The notes under the pieces were generated by a model. That model ran no database searches. It was not told where the DNA came from and was given only the letters and a program-made list of their open reading frames with translations. A stretch of DNA of 19,143 nt from Verrucomicrobiota bacterium (GTDB taxonomy: Bacteria > Verrucomicrobiota > Verrucomicrobiia > Limisphaerales > UBA11358). Made by a program: the position numbers and the translations under genes. Positions within the stretch are counted from its first letter, which is position 1. Each line of letters opens with the position of its first letter. The stretch lies in assembly GCA_021323835.1 (NCBI GenBank), contig JAJPKI010000152.1:1-19143 (forward strand), given 5' to 3'. Shown in pieces: positions 13,844-19,143 of the stretch.

Positions 13844-14329
13844 ATGGACACATTGCACGCGCCGTGGCGGATTGATTATATCCTCTCGCCGAAACCGGAA
13901 TTGAAGGCCGGCCTGTTCACGCGCATCGCGCAATCGTCGGACGACGAGACAAACTACGTCATCGCGCGCGACCGCACGTGCTTCGCGCTGCTCAACGCGT
14001 ATCCGTATGTCGGCGGCCATTTGATGACCGTGCCTTACAAAGAAGTCGCGGACATGAACGGCTTGACGGACGAGGAGCTCGCGGATTTGTGGAAGCTCAC
14101 GCGTCGTTGCATCGCCGCGCTGACGACGGTGATGAAGCCGGACGGTTTCAACGTGGGCATCAATCTCGGAAAAGTCGCCGGCGCGGGCATCGTGGAGCAT
14201 TTGCATATCCACGTCGTGCCGCGCTGGAACGGCGACATCAATTTCATGCCGGTCATCACAAACACGACGGTGTTGCCGGAGGCGTTGAAGGACGTGGCGG
14301 GAAAACTTCGCATGGAACTTGCTAAATAA
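13844..14329 (+). CDS. HIT family nucleotide hydrolase/transferase
   Basis: This 161-residue cytoplasmic histidine-triad protein acts on nucleoside phosphates; the family includes Ap4A phosphorylases and nucleotidyl hydrolases. The active-site motif is HLHIHVVPRW with H119, H121 and H123. The N-terminus MDTLHAPWRIDYI resembles the 'LWxPWRxxYI' opening of the Ap4A-phosphorylase-like bacterial HIT group, and LNAYPYVGGHLMTVPYKEV is the usual substrate-binding strand. The exact substrate is not determinable. ATG 13844 is the natural start; no Shine-Dalgarno is evident. The stop is 5 bases before the GTG of phoH, so it heads the HIT-phoH-ybeY-DUF502-recO group. Confidence 0.93.
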   Translation: MDTLHAPWRIDYILSPKPELKAGLFTRIAQSSDDETNYVIARDRTCFALLNAYPYVGGHLMTVPYKEVADMNGLTDEELADLWKLTRRCIAALTTVMKPDGFNVGINLGKVAGAGIVEHLHIHVVPRWNGDINFMPVITNTTVLPEALKDVAGKLRMELAK

Positions 14330-14334
14330 TTTTT

Positions 14335-15300
14335 GTGGCTACGGAAACTCTCCATTTCGAAAATGCGCGCGCGGCGCAGCAGTTGTTCAATCACGAACCG
14401 CAAAATTTGCGGCTGCTGGAAACAGAACTCGGCGTCAAGGCAACGTCGCGCGAAGGCTGGATAAAGCTCGAAGGCGAAAGCGATGCGATTGCGCGCGCCA
14501 AACAACTTTTCGCTTCGCTCGAAAGTTCGCTCAAAGCCGGCTCTCCAGTTCGCAACAAGGAATTCACGCACGCATTGAACGTGGTGAAGCATGAAGGCGC
14601 GGAGACATTGAAAGATTTGACGAGCAATCGCGTGCAAACACACGAGCGTAAGCCGGGCGTCACCGCGAAAACGGTCGGGCAAAAAAAATATCTGGATGCG
14701 ATTCGTAATCATGATGTGACGTTTGGCGTTGGTCCGGCAGGAACAGGAAAAACCTATTTGGCCGTGGCAATGGCGTTGTCGGCGTTGCGCGACGGAAAAG
14801 TTTCTCGAATCATTTTGACGCGTCCGGCGGTTGAAGCGGGCGAAGCGCTGGGATTTTTGCCGGGCGACCTGTTTGAAAAAATCACGCCGTATTTGCGTCC
14901 GCTACAAGATGCGCTGCACGACATGCTGCCCGCCGAAGAAATCCAAAAGCACACGGAGCGCGGAACGATTGAAATTGCGCCGTTGGCCTACATGCGCGGT
15001 CGCACGTTGAACAACGCGTTTATCATTTTGGACGAAGCACAAAATTCCACGACCGAACAGATGCTGATGTTTCTCACGCGACTGGGTCACGGCTCAAAAG
15101 CAGTCATCACGGGCGACGAAACGCAGATTGATTTGCCGCCGCACAAACATTCCGGCCTGGTCGAAGCGCATCGCGCACTGAAGCACGTTGACGGAATCGC
15201 GGTCATTGAATTTTCCAAACGGGATGTCGTGCGTCATCCGCTCGTCCAAAAAATCATCGGTGCTTACGAGGAACATCGCGGCAAGGCGAAAAGCGAATGA
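14335..15300 (+). CDS. phoH: PhoH-like ATPase
   Basis: This 321-residue protein is of the PhoH/YbeZ type, a cytoplasmic P-loop ATPase that works with YbeY in RNA metabolism and ribosome quality control. An N-terminal domain of about 100 residues (KATSREGWIKLEGESDAIARAKQLF, KH-like) precedes the P-loop GPAGTGKT (133-140, K139); the Walker B motif is FIILDEAQN with D233-E234, followed by TGDETQIDLP. Length and order match the family. The start is GTG at 14335, 5 bases after the HIT stop. The end overlaps ybeY by 4 bases (ATGA at 15297-15300), the classic phoH-ybeY coupling. Confidence 0.95.
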   Translation: MATETLHFENARAAQQLFNHEPQNLRLLETELGVKATSREGWIKLEGESDAIARAKQLFASLESSLKAGSPVRNKEFTHALNVVKHEGAETLKDLTSNRVQTHERKPGVTAKTVGQKKYLDAIRNHDVTFGVGPAGTGKTYLAVAMALSALRDGKVSRIILTRPAVEAGEALGFLPGDLFEKITPYLRPLQDALHDMLPAEEIQKHTERGTIEIAPLAYMRGRTLNNAFIILDEAQNSTTEQMLMFLTRLGHGSKAVITGDETQIDLPPHKHSGLVEAHRALKHVDGIAVIEFSKRDVVRHPLVQKIIGAYEEHRGKAKSE

Positions 15301-15776
15301 ACATCGTCATCGCCAATCGCCAGCGCGTAAAAAAAATTGATGCGCGACTGCTGAAAGAAATTACTGCGGCAATTTTGGCGGAATTGAAAATCGAGCATTG
15401 CGAGTTGGAAATCAATTTGCTCGGCGCAAAGGAAATGGCCGCGCTCAACGAAACATTTCTCAACCATGAAGGCTCGACCGATGTGATTACCTTCGATTAT
15501 TCCGAGGGAAAAAAATTGCGAAAAAATGTTGGTGTTGCCGGTGAAATTTTTATTTCAGTTGACGATGCAATCGCGCAGGCGAAAGAATTCAAAACTAATT
15601 GGCAAACCGAAATTGTTCGTTACATCGCGCACGGTATTTTGCATTTGCTCGGCCACGATGATTTGAAACCGCAATTGCGTCGCAAAATGAAACGCGAAGA
15701 AAACTTGCTTGTCCGCAAGCTCGCCAGGAAATTTTCGCTCGCGCAAATCGGCGGCGGTTCTAAACTGCGCTCGTGA
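15297..15776 (+). CDS. ybeY: Endoribonuclease YbeY (Asp-ligand variant)
   Basis: This 159-residue metalloprotein is needed for rRNA maturation and ribosome quality control. The metal motif is HGILHLLGHDD: H112 and H116 match the canonical HGxLHLxGYDH, but the third ligand position is D122 instead of histidine. The loop that normally carries the conserved arginine reads LNETFLNHEGSTDVITFD, which resembles the 'YLNHxxxTDIITFDYS' form I associate with Bacteroidota rather than the E. coli form. The gene is therefore a variant subtype, not a broken gene: length and all other motifs are normal. It overlaps phoH by 4 bases upstream and the next gene by 4 bases downstream (GTGA at 15773-15776). Confidence 0.92.
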   Translation: MNIVIANRQRVKKIDARLLKEITAAILAELKIEHCELEINLLGAKEMAALNETFLNHEGSTDVITFDYSEGKKLRKNVGVAGEIFISVDDAIAQAKEFKTNWQTEIVRYIAHGILHLLGHDDLKPQLRRKMKREENLLVRKLARKFSLAQIGGGSKLRS

Positions 15777-16450
15777 GAAAATCGTTTTTTGCCCGCTGGC
15801 GTTCCAGTTTTTTGACCGGCTTATTGATTGTTCTGCCGGGCGTCATCACATTTGCAGTCGTTAAATGGATTTTTGGGACGGTTTCCAGCTTCACCGACAC
15901 GCTGCTTTTCTTTTTGCCATTCGTGTTCCAACCGGACGAGGTCTACAAAAACGGCGTGGACGGCCAAATGTTTTGGTATTGGAGCGCGCTGGCATTTGTA
16001 ATCGCAATTGTCGGAATTTCAGTAGTGGGTGTCGCGGCGCGATATTATTTCGGCAAGCGGATGATTGAGTTCGCGGACAATCTCATGTTACGCGTGCCGG
16101 TGCTCAATAAAATTTACGGAACGATTAAGCAAGTTGACCAGGCATTTACGTCCGGCAAAAAATCTTCATTCAAAACCGTCGTGCTCGTGGAATATCCGCG
16201 CGAAGGAATTTATTCCATTGGATTTCTTACAAGCGAACGCGCGGATGAAATCGAACTGAAAACGCAAAGAAAATGCGTTTGTGTTTTTGTTCCCACGACG
16301 CCGATTCCGACCGGCGGATTTCTCATCGTTGTGCCGGAAGAAAAAGTCGTCAAACTGGAAATGTCCGTGGCTGAAGGTCTGAAATACATCGTCAGTTTCG
16401 GCGCGTTGACGGCTGAAGCGGCGACAGAATTTAAAAAATTAAATGACTGA
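15773..16450 (+). CDS. DUF502 family membrane protein
   Basis: This 225-residue protein has a short basic N-terminus, two membrane segments (about 13-35 and 69-90) and a soluble C-terminal domain with FADNLMLRVPVLNKIYGTIKQV, VVLVEYPREGIYSIGFLT and VFVPTTPIPTGGFLIVVPEEKV, all typical of DUF502. The family's role is unknown, though plant members (LCV/COV) are linked to vascular patterning and membrane trafficking. The start is GTG 15773, overlapping the YbeY stop by 4 bases. Its own stop overlaps the recO start by 8 bases (16443-16450), so it is embedded in the translationally coupled cluster. Confidence 0.92.
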   Translation: MRKSFFARWRSSFLTGLLIVLPGVITFAVVKWIFGTVSSFTDTLLFFLPFVFQPDEVYKNGVDGQMFWYWSALAFVIAIVGISVVGVAARYYFGKRMIEFADNLMLRVPVLNKIYGTIKQVDQAFTSGKKSSFKTVVLVEYPREGIYSIGFLTSERADEIELKTQRKCVCVFVPTTPIPTGGFLIVVPEEKVVKLEMSVAEGLKYIVSFGALTAEAATEFKKLND

Positions 16451-17087
16451 ATCGGCCCACGGAATTATTTTGCGCACGCGGCCGTTGACCGAAACAAGTT
16501 TGATTGTCAATTGGTTGACGCCGCAGTTGGGAAGAATTTCTTTGGTTGCCAAAGGTGCGCGCCGTCCGAAATCTCCGTTTGCCGGCAAACTGGATTTATT
16601 TTACGAGGCGGATTTTTCCTTTGCGCGCAGCCGTAAATCCGATTTGCACATTTTGCGCGAAGTGAATTTGCATGGGACGAATAAATTTCTTCGCGACGAC
16701 ATTTCAAGATTGCATCGCGCGGCTTACGCTTGTGGATTTATCGAGCAGGCAACAGAAACGGAAACGCCCATTCCAGCCATTTACGATTTGCTAAAAGATT
16801 TTTTGCGATTGCTTCGGGAAAAATCGCCAGCACAAACCGTTTTTGCTTTTGAACTGAAGTTATTGCATGAGCTTGGCCTTGCGCCGGATTTGGCGGAAGC
16901 CGGTTTATCGGCGGGAACAAAAAAAATCGCCGGCATACTTTTGGAAAAAGATTTCGCGTCGCTCGCAAATCTCAAATTGACGAAACCGCAAACGGACGAG
17001 TTACGTCAATTTCTGCACGGATTTCTGATTTTTCATTTGGGTAAATTGCCAAGAGGCCGTGCCGCGGCATTGTCTTTGGAAATTTGA
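16443..17087 (+). CDS. recO: DNA repair protein RecO
   Basis: This 214-residue protein fits RecO, which with RecR loads RecA at single-strand gaps. The N-terminal OB-fold is recognisable: GIILRTRPLTETSLIVNWLTPQLGRISLVAKGARRPKSPFAGKLDLF (about 7-53). The helical C-terminal domain contains AYACGFIEQ and FELKLLHELGLAPDL. Where many RecO proteins carry a four-cysteine zinc site after the 'GxxPDL' motif, this one reads AEAGLSAGTKK with no cysteines, so it belongs to the zinc-free group like the E. coli protein. The ATG at 16443 lies inside the end of the DUF502 gene. It ends 47 bases before the hybrid kinase gene. Confidence 0.88.
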   Translation: MTESAHGIILRTRPLTETSLIVNWLTPQLGRISLVAKGARRPKSPFAGKLDLFYEADFSFARSRKSDLHILREVNLHGTNKFLRDDISRLHRAAYACGFIEQATETETPIPAIYDLLKDFLRLLREKSPAQTVFAFELKLLHELGLAPDLAEAGLSAGTKKIAGILLEKDFASLANLKLTKPQTDELRQFLHGFLIFHLGKLPRGRAAALSLEI

Positions 17088-17134
17088 AATGGAAATCGGT
17101 CGCAAGATGAATTACTTTTGCGCAGTTCAGAGGC

Positions 17135-18946
17135 ATGAAAGATAAAATTCCAGGATTGTCGTCTATCCGAATGAAGCTTGCCGGGTTCGTTTTGCTTCTC
17201 GTCATTGCCGCGATTTTTCTGATGTATATTTTTCATTTGCCGATGACGGAATTTGTCGTCGGGCTGGCGGCGTTGATTGCCGCGTGGTTCGGCGGCGAAT
17301 TGTTCGTGCGTCGTCAAGTCCATGCGATGTCCGAAACGGCGAAGAAAATTGCCGATGGCGATTTGAGCGCGCGCACGGGTTTGCCGGATTCAGCGGATGA
17401 ATTGGGCCGCATGGCAAAGGTTTTTGACCGCATGGCGGAAATTTTGCAACAACGCATTCGCGAACGGGAAAAATTGGCGGCGTTTGTGCAATTGAATCCA
17501 AATCCCGCGCTGGAATTTGCCGCCGATGGCGAGCTGATTTATTTCAACGAAGCGGCATGGAATCTTTCTCTGCGAGCGCATCGCGACCATCCACGCGACA
17601 TTTTGCCCGACAACACGGCGAATGTTGTTCGCGACTGCATCCAGTCGAATCAGAGCCGCCACTCGGAAACGAAAATCAACGGCCGAATGATTGCGTGGTC
17701 GTTTTATCCGATTCCGTCGGGAAATGTCGTTCACTGCTACGCCGAGGACGTGACGGAGCGAATCAATTTGGAAGAACAACTGCGCCAGTCGCAAAAAATG
17801 GAATCCATTGGCCAGCTCGCCGCGGGCGTCGCGCATGATTTCAATAATATTTTGACGGTGATTCAAGGACATTCGAGCGCGCTTTTGGCGAAATCGTTGC
17901 CGCCGGAAATTAACGGGCCGTTGCAAGCGGTTTATTTTGCCGCCGAGCGCGCTGCGAGTTTGACGAAGCAATTGCTGATGTTCAGCCGCAAAAACGTCAT
18001 GCATTTGTGTCCGCTCGATTTGCGTGAAGTCGTCGGCAACATGAACAAAATGCTCGCGCGGTTGCTTGGCGAAACAATTGCGCTGGAATTTCAGCCGCCA
18101 GCGGAATTGCCGGGCATCCAGGGCGACGCCGGCATGATTGAACAAATTATTTTGAACCTCGCCGTCAATGCGCGCGATGCCATGCCTGAAGGCGGCAAGT
18201 TGTCCATTCAACTCGGTGCAATGACGATTGAGCCGTCTTATCTGGACACGCATCGCGATGCGCGCGGCGGAAAATTTGTTCGACTGCGCGTTACGGACAC
18301 TGGCTGCGGCATGGACACGCTCACGCTCGCGCACATTTTTGAACCGTTTTTCACAACGAAAGAAGTCGGCAAAGGCACCGGCCTCGGCCTTGCAACGGTC
18401 TACGGAATTGTGCAACAGCACGAAGGATGGATTGAAGCCGTCAGCAAACCGGGACAGGGAACGACGTTTGAAGTTTTCTTTCCGGTGGCACAAACGGAAA
18501 TAGCTGCCGAAAGAAAAGAAATCCGTCCGGTCACGCCCGTAGTCGGCGGCGCTGAAACAATTTTAATGGTCGAAGATGAGCAGGTGTTACGCGAAATGGC
18601 GCGGGATATTTTACGCGACCTCGGCTACAAAATTCTCGAAGCGCCCAACGGAAAAGAGGCATTAACCATTTGGAAACAGAAACGCGACGAAATTCATTTG
18701 CTGTTGACGGATTTGGTCATGCCCGAAGGCATTTCCGGCGTTGACCTTGCCGAACGATTACTCGCCGACCGTCCGGATTTGAAAATTATTTTTACTAGCG
18801 GTTACACTGCGGGAGAAATCAATTTGGAATTGTTCACGCGGTCGCAAGCGCATTTCCTGCAAAAACCTTACACACACGCCGCGCTCGCAAAAATCGTCCG
18901 CAATTGCCTCGATAAAAATGCTCCCGCAAAAGCTGCGGTGAATTAA
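17135..18946 (+). CDS. Membrane-bound hybrid histidine kinase (HAMP-PAS-HisKA-HATPase-REC)
   Basis: This 603-residue signalling protein has two membrane helices (about 13-33 and 37-57), a HAMP domain (about 58-110), a PAS domain (about 113-210), a HisKA dimerisation helix with phospho-accepting H234 in GVAHDFNNIL, an HATPase domain (LNLAVNARDAMPEGG, DTGCGMD, GKGTGLGLATVYGIV) and a C-terminal receiver (about 483-600) whose phospho-acceptor is D526 in LLLTDLVMP, with a later K in LQKPY. The 'HDFNN' form and attached receiver resemble the NtrB-like and CckA-like hybrid kinases. The helices are separated by only a few residues, so there is almost no periplasmic sensor; sensing probably uses the membrane or the PAS. 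No partner phosphotransferase or response regulator gene is in view. The ATG at 17135 has only a weak AGAGG nearby. Confidence 0.93.
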   Translation: MKDKIPGLSSIRMKLAGFVLLLVIAAIFLMYIFHLPMTEFVVGLAALIAAWFGGELFVRRQVHAMSETAKKIADGDLSARTGLPDSADELGRMAKVFDRMAEILQQRIREREKLAAFVQLNPNPALEFAADGELIYFNEAAWNLSLRAHRDHPRDILPDNTANVVRDCIQSNQSRHSETKINGRMIAWSFYPIPSGNVVHCYAEDVTERINLEEQLRQSQKMESIGQLAAGVAHDFNNILTVIQGHSSALLAKSLPPEINGPLQAVYFAAERAASLTKQLLMFSRKNVMHLCPLDLREVVGNMNKMLARLLGETIALEFQPPAELPGIQGDAGMIEQIILNLAVNARDAMPEGGKLSIQLGAMTIEPSYLDTHRDARGGKFVRLRVTDTGCGMDTLTLAHIFEPFFTTKEVGKGTGLGLATVYGIVQQHEGWIEAVSKPGQGTTFEVFFPVAQTEIAAERKEIRPVTPVVGGAETILMVEDEQVLREMARDILRDLGYKILEAPNGKEALTIWKQKRDEIHLLLTDLVMPEGISGVDLAERLLADRPDLKIIFTSGYTAGEINLELFTRSQAHFLQKPYTHAALAKIVRNCLDKNAPAKAAVN

Positions 18947-19143
18947 GCCGTTTTTGCCTCGAGCAATTTCATTACTGCGTCAACCGCATTTTCAATTTTA
19001 ACCGCCTGAAGATTTCCACCGCGCGGCTTGATTTCAATTTCGCCTTTAGCCAGCGATTTTTCGCCGATGCCGATGCGAATCGGAAAGCCGACCAAATCTG
19101 CGTCTTTGAATTTCACGCCCGGCCGCTCATCGCGGTCGTCGAG
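18943..19143 (-). CDS. proS: Prolyl-tRNA synthetase, C-terminal end, cut by the window
   Basis: The minus strand reads 66 residues and a TAA stop (18943-18945) in one frame to the window edge. The sequence opens LDDRDERPGVKFKDADLVGFP and continues with RIGIGEKSLAKGEIEIKPR, which is the anticodon-binding domain at the end of bacterial ProS. ProS charges tRNA-Pro with proline. The 5' part lies beyond base 19143. Its stop overlaps the convergent kinase stop by 3-4 bases in a shared TTAA, leaving no room for a terminator between them. Confidence 0.9.
   Translation of the reverse strand, partial: LDDRDERPGVKFKDADLVGFPIRIGIGEKSLAKGEIEIKPRGGNLQAVKIENAVDAVMKLLEAKTA

Noticed and set aside
14035..14712. 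Antisense open frame (225 codons) across the HIT-phoH junction
   Set aside because: It is a shadow of two strongly supported genes with no family resemblance.
17390..18493. Long antisense open frame (367 codons) opposite the histidine kinase gene
   Set aside because: It is low in hydrophobic pattern, rich in R, N, F and H, and lies wholly antisense to unmistakable kinase domains; it is a product of codon bias.

Overview
The window reads as a piece of a Gram-negative bacterial chromosome, most likely Verrucomicrobiota (subdivision 3 / Pedosphaera–Limisphaerales-like). That placement is an inference. It rests on the paired DUF1800 and DUF1501 genes, a TMTC-like membrane protein with TPRs, a lipid A gene (lpxB) beside a Gfo/Idh/MocA oxidoreductase, sparse Shine-Dalgarno use with several GTG/TTG starts, and short palindromic repeats between and inside genes. 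Gene density is very high and no gene-free stretch exceeds about 110 bases. No rRNA, tRNA, CRISPR array or transposase gene was seen.

Layout. 1-1367 is the 3' part of an alpha-glucan phosphorylase gene. 1368-4194 (minus) is a DUF1800-DUF1501 operon whose second gene has a Tat signal. 4301-7730 (plus) runs histidinol-phosphatase (PHP type), TMTC-like TPR membrane protein, cupin and ThrH-type phosphoserine phosphatase. 7813-9574 (minus) is plsY-gpsA, the glycerol-3-phosphate branch of phospholipid synthesis. 9633-10139 (plus) is a YdeI/OmdA-like protein. 10683-12922 (plus) is an oxidoreductase translationally coupled to lpxB. 13844-17087 (plus) is a tight housekeeping cluster: HIT protein, phoH, ybeY, DUF502 membrane protein and recO. 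It is followed by a hybrid histidine kinase (17135-18946) and, converging on it, the 3' end of proS.

Three AT-rich accessory genes interrupt this background: a lipoprotein at 10185-10613, and a pair at 12945-13744 (a YceK/YidQ-like lipoprotein and a four-helix membrane protein). The two lipoprotein genes share a roughly 40-base upstream leader at about 85% identity by eye, although their proteins look unrelated. The pair is also enclosed by a perfect 22-base inverted repeat (12917-12938 and 13767-13788) that extends imperfectly to 30 bases. I regard this possible leader-plus-lipoprotein cassette, with no recombinase of its own in view, as the most unusual signal here.

Two different hairpin repeats add to the picture. 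One lies between plsY and gpsA (8814-8878). The other lies in frame inside lpxB (12258-12316), where it encodes about 20 residues of an inter-domain linker. A degenerate inverted repeat separates thrH from gpsA, and a CAACTTT heptad repeat sits directly upstream of two start codons.
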